Assembly: GCA_026131555.1 (NCBI GenBank)
Contig: JAMXJH010000003.1
Location: 1-64,000 of the forward strand
Direction: 5' to 3'
DNA length: 64,000 bases
Source: Aerococcaceae bacterium NML190073
GTDB taxonomy: Bacteria > Bacillota > Bacilli > Lactobacillales > Aerococcaceae
Part shown: positions 14,002 through 22,987 of the stretch, piece by piece
Numbering within the stretch: position 1 is the stretch's first letter
Layout: each line of letters opens with the position of its first letter
Made by a program: the position numbers and the translations under genes
Notes under the pieces: model-generated
The model's input: only the letters and a program-made list of their open reading frames with translations
Database searches by the model: none
What the model was told of the DNA's origin: nothing

Positions 14002-14316
14002 ATGATAATTAAAAAGATTATTAAATATAGCATAGTATTTGTTCTATCGTGCTTGTTCGTAACGTTTCTGTATAAAGCACAAAATGAACTTGCTTATGAA
14101 AATGCTGTTGAGAAATCTGAACCTTTCAGCGTTGAGCAGATTAAACAAAGAACGTTTATTGAACAAATCAAAAATGCGAAAGGTCATTCAGTGTTGTTGC
14201 GAACTGAAAAAATCGGAGATGATGTCACTGTTGCGACAGTTCGGCATTATGCCCGGTTAGCAGAGACGGGAGAAATCACATATTGGACTGAGTATATCAA
14301 GGAGGAAGTAAGATGA
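14002..14316 (+). CDS. Membrane-anchored hypothetical protein
   Basis: A 104-aa protein with an N-terminal transmembrane segment (residues 8-25, YSIVFVLSCLFVTFLY) and a soluble domain that would be outside the cell. Start at 14002; the ribosome site is AAAGAGGTT. The stop overlaps the next ATG. Function unknown; one of three membrane genes in a row. Confidence 0.65.
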   Translation: MIIKKIIKYSIVFVLSCLFVTFLYKAQNELAYENAVEKSEPFSVEQIKQRTFIEQIKNAKGHSVLLRTEKIGDDVTVATVRHYARLAETGEITYWTEYIKEEVR

Positions 14317-14636
14317 TTTGGATGGTTATTGGTGTAGTGGTGTTAGCATTGTCATTGTGTTTCTTATATGTAGTGCGAAGGTTTGATGCTGTAGAGAGTA
14401 CGATTGAGGCTATGAAAGAAGAAATGAAAAATGAGCAAACAGAGAACCGTAAAGAATTTCATTTCTGTAATTGGCTAATTAACGACAAGATCAAAGATGT
14501 TAACAGTCAACTTGTAAAGCATAAAGAGTGGATAAAAACAACAAGTGATTCGCTTGCTGAATGTAGAGAGCGTTTGACGAAGTTAGAAGCTCCTACAATC
14601 AGAGAATTACAAAAGAAACGTAAATTAAAAAAGTAG
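14313..14636 (+). CDS. Membrane-anchored coiled-coil protein
   Basis: A 107-aa protein. Residues 2-21 form a transmembrane segment. Residues 25-90 are a charged coiled coil (FDAVESTIEAMKEEMKNEQ), and the C-terminus is basic (KKRKLKK). Translation is coupled to the previous gene by ATGA. Function unknown. Confidence 0.65.
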   Translation: MIWMVIGVVVLALSLCFLYVVRRFDAVESTIEAMKEEMKNEQTENRKEFHFCNWLINDKIKDVNSQLVKHKEWIKTTSDSLAECRERLTKLEAPTIRELQKKRKLKK

Positions 14637-14654
14637 AATGAAAGCAGGTGCGCG

Positions 14655-15083
14655 ATGAAATTCGATTGGTTGAAAGATTATAAAGAAGTTGAAGAGCGCA
14701 TCGCTTTTCTCAAATGGAATTTAAGTAAATCAAAAGCTGAGCTAGAGAGATGGCTCTATGGTGATTTAGCAAAAGTTGCCGTTACAAAAGGTTCGCTATG
14801 TGCGAACCTAGAAAAAAATATCGCCGCAATGGAAGAAGAATTAAAGAATGCGAAACAACATAAAATTGAGGTTGAAGCAATTGTTGACTCTTTCAATGGT
14901 ATCGAGCATAAGATTGTCAAAATGAAATACATAGAAGGCTATTCACTAGAAGAGATTGCGGAGATGCTGAATTATAGTTATACGACTATCAAGCGCAAGC
15001 ATTCAAGAATTCGGCAATCATTAAATTTCTTGTATCGGTATGAAGAGAATATCAAGAAATATCGAAGAGAAACACCAGAATAG
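14655..15083 (+). CDS. ArpU-type late transcription regulator
   Basis: A 142-aa protein. Residues 1-85 are helical and may contact RNA polymerase. Residues 85-130 resemble sigma factor region 4, a helix-turn-helix with LEEIAEMLNYSYTTIKRKHSRIRQSL. In Gram-positive phages ArpU-family proteins at this position, just before the packaging genes, switch on late transcription. The ribosome site is GCAGGTG. A likely late promoter and a terminator-like hairpin follow within 120 bp. Confidence 0.85.
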   Translation: MKFDWLKDYKEVEERIAFLKWNLSKSKAELERWLYGDLAKVAVTKGSLCANLEKNIAAMEEELKNAKQHKIEVEAIVDSFNGIEHKIVKMKYIEGYSLEEIAEMLNYSYTTIKRKHSRIRQSLNFLYRYEENIKKYRRETPE

Positions 15084-15109
15084 CGCATGCTATTACCATA
15101 CTTTTATGG

Positions 15110-15225
15110 GTTTGTCAAGCTCATAAAAGGAGCCACTTTTATGATACCGACAACTTGAAAAAAGTATGTTAGTATAGTAGTGTCAAAAATTTATACAACA
15201 AAGTCACTCAAGCGAGTGGCTTTTT
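15110..15225 (+). promoter_or_regulatory. Late control region: hairpin, promoter-like sequence and terminator
   Basis: After the late regulator gene come a hairpin (TCATAAAA/TTTTATGA), an AT-rich stretch with TTGAAAAAAGTATG and TAGTATAGT that looks like a non-standard promoter, and a terminator at 15201-15225 (AAGTCACTC/GAGTGGCTT plus T-run). Transcripts begun here would meet the terminator before the recombinase gene. The promoter is inferred from position. Confidence 0.5.
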
Positions 15226-15252
15226 GTTTTGCTTAAAAGTGAGGTGATAGCG

Positions 15253-15795
15253 ATGAATTTAGTTGAGCCAATTCGCGACAAGTCGGATATAGAAGCAATG
15301 AAAGTTGAATTGCGAAGTAAGAGCGAACGCAATTACATTTTGTTTCTTCTAGGAATCAATACAGGTTTCCGGATTTCGGATATATGTAATTTGAAAGTTG
15401 GGAACATTAAGAGCGGGCGGATTGTTGTGAGGGAAGGCAAGACGCGCAAGCACAGAGAAGTATTGATTACGAGTAAGCTCAAGAAAGACTTGTATAAATA
15501 CATTGATGGCAAAGCTCAATATGAATATTTGTTTCAGAGCAGAAAAGGAAAGAACAAGCCAATAGGCAGACAGCGCGCCTATGAGATTTTGAAAGAGGCA
15601 GCAGAAGAGTGCGGCATTGATTTTGTTGGAACGCACACTTTAAGAAAAACATATGGCTATCATCACTATCGCAAGCATGGTCAATTGGTTGTTTTGATGC
15701 AGGAATTCAATCACGCGAGTCCTGATATTACACTGAGATACATAGGAATTCAGCAGGAAGATAAGGATAATTTGATGCGTGATTTTGGTTTGTAG
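15253..15795 (+). CDS. Minimal tyrosine recombinase, catalytic domain only
   Basis: A 180-aa protein that is nearly all catalytic domain. It has R40 (INTGFRISD), K63, H128-x-x-R131 (GTHTLRKT), H154 (NHASPDIT) and Y163, so it looks active. No arm-binding or full core-binding domain precedes it. ATG 15253 follows GAGGTG; a TTG at 15229 would only add eight residues. Similar small recombinases occur between the late regulator and the terminase in Gram-positive phages; their job is not established. It is the third tyrosine recombinase of this prophage. Confidence 0.85.
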   Translation: MNLVEPIRDKSDIEAMKVELRSKSERNYILFLLGINTGFRISDICNLKVGNIKSGRIVVREGKTRKHREVLITSKLKKDLYKYIDGKAQYEYLFQSRKGKNKPIGRQRAYEILKEAAEECGIDFVGTHTLRKTYGYHHYRKHGQLVVLMQEFNHASPDITLRYIGIQQEDKDNLMRDFGL

Positions 15796-16009
15796 TTGCC
15801 TTCTTGGCTATTCAATCGGACATATTGAGCTAACAACACATTTATTATGAGAGAAAGCTGGAAATGTTGATTTGTAGGGCACGGATGACAGAGCTAGAAC
15901 ATTACACAATATATGTTATGTCACATTCAAACAACTTTTTTTCAAGTGCCCTCATCAAATTCTAATAAAACAAAATGGTTTTCGATTTGTCAGAAAATGA
16001 GGTGCAAAT

Positions 16010-16384
16010 ATGAGTCAATCAATACGATACTCAACAATTTCAAAATCCAAAAATCTCATGAAAGATTTACAGATTGCAGCAAGACGTCAAGACATTCAGA
16101 CGGAATTCGCTGACCGGAAAAAGAAAGATGAGTTCTATTGGTCGTCATCATGGCGCAATAAAGTGCAGCGCATAAAAGATAGAGACAACCATGAGTGTCA
16201 ATGTTGCAAACGAGAGGGAAGAGTTACAATCAATCAGCTCATAGTTCATCACATTAAGCCATTGGAGTATTATCCGAAGCTAAGACTGTTCGATGACAAT
16301 CTATTGACAGTGTGTATTCATTGCCACAATAGCATTCACTCTACAATTCTGGAGCGGAAGCGATGGGATGATGAATGGTGGTGA
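16010..16384 (+). CDS. HNH endonuclease of the packaging module
   Basis: A 124-aa HNH nuclease. The metal-binding pair CQCC (residues 63-66) and CIHCHNSIH (with C105 and C108 near it) frame the HHIKPL motif and the central asparagine of DDNLLTVC. The start is ATG 16010 after GAGGTGC. In HK97-like phages with cohesive ends such an enzyme works with the terminase at cos. It precedes the small terminase gene with a 158-bp gap that may be cos itself. The 214 bp before it (15796-16009) show no gene. Confidence 0.9.
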   Translation: MSQSIRYSTISKSKNLMKDLQIAARRQDIQTEFADRKKKDEFYWSSSWRNKVQRIKDRDNHECQCCKREGRVTINQLIVHHIKPLEYYPKLRLFDDNLLTVCIHCHNSIHSTILERKRWDDEWW

Positions 16385-16542
16385 TTTGACTGAGCTTGAC
16401 GGATCGCGCAAATCGCCGCCGGATTTTCAGAGCGGAATACCCCCGTTGAACATTTTGGTTTTTATATATTACCTCCTCAGCGGGCGCGGTCTCTACTCTG
16501 TAATTATTTGATAAAAAAATAAAAAGTTAGGGGGTGGGTAAA
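16385..16542. other. Probable cos region
   Basis: The gap between the HNH nuclease and the small terminase carries a GC-rich stretch (GGATCGCGCAAATCGCCGCC and CCCCCGTTG near 16450) in an AT-rich surrounding. This is where cohesive-end sites lie in related phages. The exact cut cannot be seen from sequence alone. Confidence 0.4.
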
Positions 16543-16848
16543 ATGGCAGAAGTACCTATCTTAAAAATTAGAAAATTTTGGGAGAGTCAAATTGATAAGA
16601 AAAACTTTATTGAGCTAGAAAAAGTGGAGCGTTATGTTGATTTAGTTCGATTACATAGACAGTTGATGAAGCAATTACGAGAAGATGGTTTGACGGTCAC
16701 GACTGAGAATAGCTACCAATCGTACAAGAAAGCTCATCCAGCGCTTGCTGAGCTCAACAAATTGAGTGCGCAAATTCTAGCGCTTGAAGCATCTATCAAA
16801 GTAAAAGACAAGGATACAAAAGAGAAAAGGAGACCATCATTAACATGA
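16543..16848 (+). CDS. Terminase small subunit, P27 family
   Basis: A 101-aa protein that recognises the packaging site. It has the P27-type pattern: a helical body (VERYVDLVRLHRQLMKQL) followed by a segment with SYQSYKKAHPALAELNKLSAQI, where HPAL and the spaced leucines match the family. It is shorter than most members (about 130-160 aa). The ribosome site is AGGGGGTGG. The stop overlaps the start of the large subunit. Confidence 0.85.
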   Translation: MAEVPILKIRKFWESQIDKKNFIELEKVERYVDLVRLHRQLMKQLREDGLTVTTENSYQSYKKAHPALAELNKLSAQILALEASIKVKDKDTKEKRRPSLT

Positions 16849-18500
16849 TTACGCATAAGTACATAGACGAGTATGTGCAGATGTGGGAGCGCAACGAAAT
16901 TGAGCTCAACAAAGACCGCATCCAGCTCATTAAATATTTGCAGAATGTCGTTCTAGTGATGGACGGCATTTATTTTAACAACAAACAGATTGAAGATTTC
17001 ATTTCATTCACTGAACGATATTTCTTCAAGCTAGAGCCATTTCAGAAATTCATTGCGTGTTTTATCTTTCTATATCATGAAGATGGCGAAACGGTATTTG
17101 ATGAATTCTTTATCACAATGGCGAGAGGTGCTGGAAAGAACGGGTTCATTAGTGCGTTGTCAGCGTATTTCATTAGTCCACTGACAAATATTTATGAATA
17201 CAACGTGGCGATTGTGGCGAACAGTGAGGACCAAGCGAAGAAGTCATTCATGGAAGTTCATAATATGCTGAAGCGAAACCCGGAGTTGACGGATATAGAA
17301 AATGGCGGCTACTTCAAAAACGGACTGGCACGCATTCTATGTCATGACACGCTGAGCACAATGGACTATCTCACAAGTAATGCGAAAACGAAAGACTCAT
17401 TTGCGCATGGGGTAGTCATCTTTGATGAGATTCATGAATATGAATCTGATGACATTATTGAGGTGTTGACGTCCGGCTTAGGTAAGGTTCAGCCGCCAAG
17501 AATCTTCTACATATCCACTAATGGATTAGTAAGAGAAGGAGTCTATGACAGAATGCTAAGAGAGGCGAAAGAAGTGCTTGAGAATGAAAAATTTGAAAGC
17601 ACCTTGTTCCCATTCATCTGTACGCTAGACTCAAAAACAGAAGTGAATGATGAGCGAATGTGGCAGAAAGCCAATCCAATGTTCCATCAACCTTTAAGCA
17701 AATACGCAAAAGGGTTGATGAGCACAGTGCGCAAGCAGTGGAATAAAATTCTAGCAGGTCGTGGGAATAAGGCGAAATGGCTGACTAAACGGATGAACAT
17801 ATCTGACGTGGAGTTAGAAACTAGCGTAGCGACTAAAGAAGAAATTAGGGCTACTAATCGAGAAATGCCAATGTTGGCACTTCAACCATGTATTGGCGGA
17901 CTGGATTACGCAAGTCTAAAGGACTTTGCGGCAGTCGGCTGTTTGTTTGAATTGGATGGCACTTATTACTGGAAGAGTCATTCATTTGTGCGCAAGGAGT
18001 TCTTGGACAATGAAGCACTAACCATTAGTGGAGAGATTCCGGAATGGGAGCGCAGAGGACTACTAACAGTATTGGATGAGCCTACTATTTCTATCTATCG
18101 GATAGCTGATTGGTTCGTGATGATGCGTGAGAAATACGGATTGACTAAGGTGGTGGGTGATAGCTATCGGATTGATTTGGTTCGTCCGGCGCTAGAAGAG
18201 GCAGGATTTGAAGTGGAGTTTGTCAGAAGAGCGACAGCAATCCAAGCAACGATTGCACCACAAATCGAAGTGCTATTTGCCCAGAAGCGAATTGTGTATG
18301 GAGATAATCCGCTTATGCGTTGGTACACGAATAACGTATATGTCAAGCGTGATAAATACGGCAATATGATGTACGAAAAGAAAGAAGAGAAGAAACGTAA
18401 GACAGACGGATTCATAGCATTTACGCATGCGTACTGGCGCTCAACAGAATTGGCTGAAAGCCAAATCGCCGCATTCATGTTTGATGACTTTGATTTATAG
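16845..18500 (+). CDS. Terminase large subunit
   Basis: A 551-aa packaging motor. The N-terminal ATPase has a Walker A-like RGAGKN (94-99) and a Walker B VVIFDEIHEYE. The C-terminal nuclease has acidic residues in GGLDYASLKDFAAVG and VVGDSYRID that can coordinate metal. It belongs to the Terminase_1 group paired with P27 small subunits and HK97-type portals. ATG 16845 overlaps the small subunit stop. Confidence 0.94.
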   Translation: MITHKYIDEYVQMWERNEIELNKDRIQLIKYLQNVVLVMDGIYFNNKQIEDFISFTERYFFKLEPFQKFIACFIFLYHEDGETVFDEFFITMARGAGKNGFISALSAYFISPLTNIYEYNVAIVANSEDQAKKSFMEVHNMLKRNPELTDIENGGYFKNGLARILCHDTLSTMDYLTSNAKTKDSFAHGVVIFDEIHEYESDDIIEVLTSGLGKVQPPRIFYISTNGLVREGVYDRMLREAKEVLENEKFESTLFPFICTLDSKTEVNDERMWQKANPMFHQPLSKYAKGLMSTVRKQWNKILAGRGNKAKWLTKRMNISDVELETSVATKEEIRATNREMPMLALQPCIGGLDYASLKDFAAVGCLFELDGTYYWKSHSFVRKEFLDNEALTISGEIPEWERRGLLTVLDEPTISIYRIADWFVMMREKYGLTKVVGDSYRIDLVRPALEEAGFEVEFVRRATAIQATIAPQIEVLFAQKRIVYGDNPLMRWYTNNVYVKRDKYGNMMYEKKEEKKRKTDGFIAFTHAYWRSTELAESQIAAFMFDDFDL

Positions 18501-18513
18501 GAGTTGAAAATAA

Positions 18514-19638
18514 ATGGGATTAGTATCTTGGTTATTAGGTAAGAATAAAGGCATAACTATCTCACTGGATGATTTGCCTTTAATTGAGAACGCAAAAAAT
18601 AACGTGTATCTCAAACAACAAGCAATTGATGTTTGTACGGATCTAATTGCGAACATGGCATGTCTAGCTGAATTCCAAACAAATGATACAAGGTTGAGCC
18701 ATCGCTTAAATGTGCGTGCCAATCGCAACCAAAACGCATTATCGTTTAGACGACAACTAATTAAAAAACTATTACATGAGGGGGAAGTGCTGATTGTTCA
18801 AAACAAGCAGCACTATTTATTTGTCGCTGATTCCTTTACAAAAACAAGTCAAGGGATGAATGACTATGTGTTTGAAAATATAGTTGTCAATGGAATAGAA
18901 GTAAAAGAACGAGCGACAAGCATGGAGCTCTATTACATAGAGTTGTCAGATAAACGGATTGAAGCCTATATGGCATCACTGGATAACAGCTATGCAGACT
19001 TGTTCAAGCGCATTGTAGAGTTTCAGATGACTCAACAACAAATTCGTATGTATGGAAAATTCAAGATGACAACAGGGAAGAAAGAAGAGGACTTAAATAA
19101 ATTCAAGTCATTTCTTGAAAAGTTGCGAAACGGTGCAAACACAGCTAGTGTGCTTGCGATCCCCGTACAAGACGATTACGACATTAGCGAGAAACAAGCG
19201 ACACATGTAGGTAAGTCAGTTGATGAGGTTAAGAAAGTCAGCAATCAATACCTATCTGAAGCGTGCCGGGTATTCGGTATCCCGCCATTATTATTGACGG
19301 GTGACTTAGCTGATGTCTCACAGCACAGAGAGATTCTAGTGCAACGTGTGCATGGGTTACTGAAGTTGATTGCGACAGAAATTAATGCGAAATACTTTGA
19401 AGATGAAAAAGATAAAGACTTACAACAAAACAAAGTGAAAGTAGGTCTATTCAATGTCATCTTCAACTCAGAGCTAAGTGCTTCTAAAGAAATTGAGAAG
19501 TTGATTGGCTCAGGGGTATATACGATTGATGATGTGTTAGAAGCAGTTGGACGTGAGCGACTCAATACAGATGAGACAACGAAACGATTGCTAACTAAAA
19601 ATATCGGCACATTGAAAGGGGGTGAAATAGATGAGTGA
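18514..19638 (+). CDS. Portal protein, HK97 family
   Basis: A 374-aa portal forming the DNA entry ring of the head. The N-terminal wing begins MGLVSWLLGKNKG, and the helical core includes QYLSEACRVFGIPPLLLTGD, a typical portal segment. The ribosome site GGAG lies 13 bp after the terminase stop. It overlaps the protease gene by 8 bp. Length is near the usual 380-430 aa. Confidence 0.92.
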   Translation: MGLVSWLLGKNKGITISLDDLPLIENAKNNVYLKQQAIDVCTDLIANMACLAEFQTNDTRLSHRLNVRANRNQNALSFRRQLIKKLLHEGEVLIVQNKQHYLFVADSFTKTSQGMNDYVFENIVVNGIEVKERATSMELYYIELSDKRIEAYMASLDNSYADLFKRIVEFQMTQQQIRMYGKFKMTTGKKEEDLNKFKSFLEKLRNGANTASVLAIPVQDDYDISEKQATHVGKSVDEVKKVSNQYLSEACRVFGIPPLLLTGDLADVSQHREILVQRVHGLLKLIATEINAKYFEDEKDKDLQQNKVKVGLFNVIFNSELSASKEIEKLIGSGVYTIDDVLEAVGRERLNTDETTKRLLTKNIGTLKGGEIDE

Positions 19639-20374
19639 AAAATTAATTGAGCTAGCACGCAATGTGATTCCTGAAATCAAAAATGAGGTATCCGGAAACA
19701 CAAAGACCGTTACGCTTTCGGGAAGTGTTGGCAAAAATAGCTGGTTATCAGAGAAGAAGAATATCAACATAGATACCGTCAAAGAAGAAATTGATGGATT
19801 TGATGGTGATATTGTGATTCGATTGAATTCACCGGGTGGCGATGTCTTTTCGGGGATTGAAATCTACAACTACTTGAAAGACTTGAAGAACCATGTGACA
19901 GTCGAAGTCACGGCATTAGCCGCAAGCGCCGCATCCATTATTGCGATGGGCGCAGATGAAATTGTGATGTGTACAGGGTCAAACATGATGATTCATGAAG
20001 CAAGCACATTTGCATGGGGCAATAAATCAGAAATTCAGAAAACGCTGAATGCGTTGGAAGCGATTGATGATTCATTGCTAGATATTTATGCGCAGCGAAC
20101 TGGAAAATCAACAGAAATCATTGTTGAATGGCTTGCGGAAGAAAAATGGTTCACAGCAGATGAAGCGGTTAGCGAAGGATTTGCAGACCGCAAGAAAGAA
20201 ACAAGTGACAGTAATCAGATTGATGTAGTCGCTTTAATCAATCAAGCAGTAGCTCAATCGGAAAATCGCATTACGGAACGATTCTCCGCAATGTTGAAAC
20301 CAGAACAGACAGCGAACAACACAAAACAAAAGCCAAAAGGCTTAAACAATATATTTAAGAAAGAAGGTAATTAA
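19631..20374 (+). CDS. ClpP-like prohead maturation protease
   Basis: A 247-aa serine protease of the S14 family that processes the capsid precursor. The substrate-binding glycine motif is NSPGGDVFSG (residues 67-75), the nucleophile is S99 in ALAASAAS, and the histidine is H122 in MMIHEAS. The residue where ClpP has the third catalytic Asp seems to be Glu (EEKWF), which is a point to check. The C-terminal 60 residues are a linker. It is placed between portal and capsid as expected. Confidence 0.92.
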   Translation: MSEKLIELARNVIPEIKNEVSGNTKTVTLSGSVGKNSWLSEKKNINIDTVKEEIDGFDGDIVIRLNSPGGDVFSGIEIYNYLKDLKNHVTVEVTALAASAASIIAMGADEIVMCTGSNMMIHEASTFAWGNKSEIQKTLNALEAIDDSLLDIYAQRTGKSTEIIVEWLAEEKWFTADEAVSEGFADRKKETSDSNQIDVVALINQAVAQSENRITERFSAMLKPEQTANNTKQKPKGLNNIFKKEGN

Positions 20375-20375
20375 C

Positions 20376-21536
20376 ATGCCATTGAAAATGACAGATAAAC
20401 TACAAAACGCAAAAGATGCATTCATCACAGCAACAGCATCAGACGAATTGACACCGCAAACGTTAGCGAAAGCACAAGAAGATTATTTCTTTGCGATTAG
20501 TGAAGCCGCAAGCGAGCAAGTATTAGCTGAGTATAAAGCTCAGAACGATGATAAAGATAAGGTTCTAGCAAAACGCGGCATGAATGTCTTAACAGCAGAA
20601 GAACGTGCATTCTATAACGAAGTCACAAAATCAGCAGGATTCAAAGATGGCACAATCTTGCCGGAAACAATCGTGGAGCGTGTATTTGAAGATTTACAGA
20701 AAGAGCGACCATTATTGAAAATCATCTCATTGACGTCATGGGGAGCTAAAACAAAGGTTATCTTCTCACGTCCGAAAGGTAAGGCTTTGTGGGGGGCATT
20801 GCATGGCGACATTCAAGGTCAATTGGATACAGAATTCTATACGTTAGAATTCGGAAACTTGAAGCTAACAGCATTCTTTGTTGTATCGAACGATATGTTG
20901 GACTTAGGTCCTGAATGGATTGACCGCTATGTACGCTTGTGTTTAGGCGAGGCAATCGCTGATGCGTTGGAAGAAGCCATTATCAAAGGAGATGGCGATA
21001 ATCAACCTATCGGATTGTTGAAAGACTTATACACTGTTTCAAGCGGCTCTAAGCGTGCTGACAAAGATGCGAAAGGTCAATTAACTTTCAAAGATGGCGC
21101 AACAATCATCAAAGAATTGGGTGACTTGATGGCAGCATTGACAACCTACACTAAGAAGAAAAATAACGAAGATGAAGGTGTAAAAGTAACACGAACAATC
21201 AATGGTAAAGTTTACTTGATTGTATCACCTACAACATACTACTCAATCGTGACTCGTGCGACTATGCAAAATGCGAATGGCGCATTTGTGACGAACTTGC
21301 CATTTATCGCGCAAGAACACATTATCACGTCAGAGCATATGCCGGACGATAAGCTAATTGCTTATGTGGATGGTGACTATCATGCAGGTGTAGCAGGCGG
21401 CGAAAAAATTGACAAATACAAAGAAACATTGGCATTGCAAGATGCGACAGTGTATATCGCTAAATTGATTGCGAATGGTCAATTGAAACACAATGATGCA
21501 TCTCATGTATACACTCTTAAATTTCCCGCAAAATAG
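20376..21536 (+). CDS. Major capsid protein, HK97 fold
   Basis: A 386-aa capsid protein. The first 90 residues form a helical delta (scaffold) domain that the adjacent protease would remove. The body contains DGTILPETIVERVFEDL and the typical FFVVSNDMLDLG and GDGDNQPIGLL segments of HK97-like capsids. The ribosome site is AAGAAGG. A hairpin overlaps its stop codon. Confidence 0.94.
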   Translation: MPLKMTDKLQNAKDAFITATASDELTPQTLAKAQEDYFFAISEAASEQVLAEYKAQNDDKDKVLAKRGMNVLTAEERAFYNEVTKSAGFKDGTILPETIVERVFEDLQKERPLLKIISLTSWGAKTKVIFSRPKGKALWGALHGDIQGQLDTEFYTLEFGNLKLTAFFVVSNDMLDLGPEWIDRYVRLCLGEAIADALEEAIIKGDGDNQPIGLLKDLYTVSSGSKRADKDAKGQLTFKDGATIIKELGDLMAALTTYTKKKNNEDEGVKVTRTINGKVYLIVSPTTYYSIVTRATMQNANGAFVTNLPFIAQEHIITSEHMPDDKLIAYVDGDYHAGVAGGEKIDKYKETLALQDATVYIAKLIANGQLKHNDASHVYTLKFPAK

Positions 21537-21557
21537 CCTTACTGAAAAAAGTAAGGC
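21536..21557 (+). other. Hairpin at the 3' end of the capsid gene
   Basis: GCCTTACT/AGTAAGGC, an 8-bp perfect stem with a GAAAAA loop that begins at the last base of the stop codon. No T-run follows, so it is not a classic terminator. It could stabilise or process the abundant capsid mRNA and set the capsid-to-connector ratio. Confidence 0.5.
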
Positions 21558-21589
21558 AGCAGGGAAAGTAGCAGAAGGCGGTGCAAACA

Positions 21590-21871
21590 ATGACGTATGA
21601 AAATTATCTAGCTCAAATTAAAGAAAGGCTGCATATTCTTCATAGTGAAGATGATGCTAATCTATTGAGATTACTAGAAGAAGGTCATAGCATCGTGCAA
21701 AGCATGTGCGGAAAATTCAGTATGGAAAACGTATATGGTCGAAGCCTAGTCTTTGACCATGTACGCTTTGCGTACAATGGGATGAGCGAACACTATTATG
21801 AGTGTTTCAAAGCATCTCTATCATCATTTGGCTGGTCGCTAGTGGGAGATGATGTAAATGAAAAAAGCTAG
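21590..21871 (+). CDS. Head-tail connector protein (gp6-like)
   Basis: A 93-aa, mainly helical protein directly after the capsid gene. MTYENYLAQIKERL and later DANLLRLLEEGHSIVQSM match the short connector proteins that bind under the portal. ATG 21590 follows AAGGCGGTG. It overlaps the next gene by 14 bp. Confidence 0.78.
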   Translation: MTYENYLAQIKERLHILHSEDDANLLRLLEEGHSIVQSMCGKFSMENVYGRSLVFDHVRFAYNGMSEHYYECFKASLSSFGWSLVGDDVNEKS

Positions 21872-22196
21872 TGGCATTGTACCTGTCTATAATCACGGAG
21901 TTGTGGCATTTCAAGAAAAGCAAAAGTGGATTGGAAAGTACGGCACAGTGATTCATGGTGAGTATGATTTGAAAGAGATCCGCAAGTATTGGTATCGCAT
22001 TATTGGGGTATCGAGCGAGGAGAATTTCCATGCGCATTCATTGGAAAAGCAAGTAGACTTGCGGATTGCGGTGAGAGGACTTGTGGATATATCTTCATCA
22101 TGGCTTGCGGTCACTAAAGGCAAACATTACTCAATCTTTCGTGTGTATCAGAACGCAAAGCGAAATGAAACGGAAATCAGTCTGACGGAGGTGTAA
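21858..22196 (+). CDS. Head closure / head-tail joining protein
   Basis: A 112-aa protein rich in beta strands, second in the neck module. Residues KYWYRIIGVSSEENFHAHSLEKQ resemble head-tail joining proteins that close the head after packaging. Assignment rests on gene order and length. The ribosome site is GGGAGATG. Confidence 0.7.
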   Translation: MKKASGIVPVYNHGVVAFQEKQKWIGKYGTVIHGEYDLKEIRKYWYRIIGVSSEENFHAHSLEKQVDLRIAVRGLVDISSSWLAVTKGKHYSIFRVYQNAKRNETEISLTEV

Positions 22197-22198
22197 TC

Positions 22199-22543
22199 AT
22201 GAGTGTAGCAAGTACAATCTATGATGCGTTAAAGCGAGTGGACGGCTTGCCGCCCATTAGTTATTACGACTCACCGATTACGTCATTTCCAAAATTGATA
22301 TTCTTTCTGGTCAACAACTACTCATTCAAACTAAGCAACAAAAAGCATAATCAGCGTGCTATCTATCAAGTGAGCTACTTTAGTAAAGAGCCACTTGATG
22401 TAGAAGACGATGAGAAGCTATTGCTCATTACAAGCAAGCTAGAAAGCGCAGGGCTCACAGTTGGCGATTGGCAAGAAGTTGCTAGACCGGACGAGTCACT
22501 GAATGTAGTGGGGTATCACTACTATGTGGAGGTGCACAAATGA
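22199..22543 (+). CDS. Tail completion / terminator-like protein
   Basis: A 114-aa protein. The alpha/beta pattern (TIYDALKRVDGLPPISYYD, then YQVSYFSKEPLDVEDDEKLLLI) resembles tail-terminator proteins that cap the tail tube. In many phages this gene follows the HK97 gp10-like gene; here the order is reversed. Overlaps the next gene by ATGA. Confidence 0.62.
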   Translation: MSVASTIYDALKRVDGLPPISYYDSPITSFPKLIFFLVNNYSFKLSNKKHNQRAIYQVSYFSKEPLDVEDDEKLLLITSKLESAGLTVGDWQEVARPDESLNVVGYHYYVEVHK

Positions 22544-22974
22544 GTGGTGTATTTGGGTTTGGGGATTCGCTGAAAGAGATGGAGAAATTCGCTAGAAATG
22601 TCAGCAAAGCTGATAAAGTCATGGATAACTATGCGAACAAAATGGCGGATGAAGCAAAATCTATCTTAGCAGCAAAAGGAAGAGTTAAGACGGGCGCGGC
22701 GCAGAGTGGAATTCAGATTGACAAGAAGGGTTCAGGTCGTGATGTAGGTTGGGTAGAACGTCCTAACTTTCACGGCTACTTTCACGAAGTTGGATTCAAC
22801 GCGTTGGATAACCGTCAAAAAGGACAAAAGGCAAGGCGCAGAGGCAAAAAGCGACAGCGGAGCTATCGTGGTGTCAAAGCAACATACGTTGCACCTACAC
22901 CGCATATGCGTCCAGCTTTTGACAAGCATGAGTCGGGATTTTATCGTGACGTACAAAAAAAAATAACAGAATAA
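22540..22974 (+). CDS. HK97 gp10-like neck protein
   Basis: A 144-aa protein. The helical start (GDSLKEMEKFARNVSKADKV), the RVKTGAAQSGI segment, the WVERPNFHGYFHEVGF turn and the C-terminal APTPHMRPAFDKH are characteristic of the HK97 gp10 family at the head-tail neck. A strongly basic insert (RQKGQKARRRGKKRQR) lies in the middle. Confidence 0.85.
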   Translation: MSGVFGFGDSLKEMEKFARNVSKADKVMDNYANKMADEAKSILAAKGRVKTGAAQSGIQIDKKGSGRDVGWVERPNFHGYFHEVGFNALDNRQKGQKARRRGKKRQRSYRGVKATYVAPTPHMRPAFDKHESGFYRDVQKKITE

Positions 22975-22987
22975 AAGGAGAATTAAC

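Noticed and set aside
15796-16009. Gap before the HNH gene, tested for a small gene or a recombination site
   Set aside because: No frame with a ribosome site, and no clear inverted repeat of Xer type was seen.
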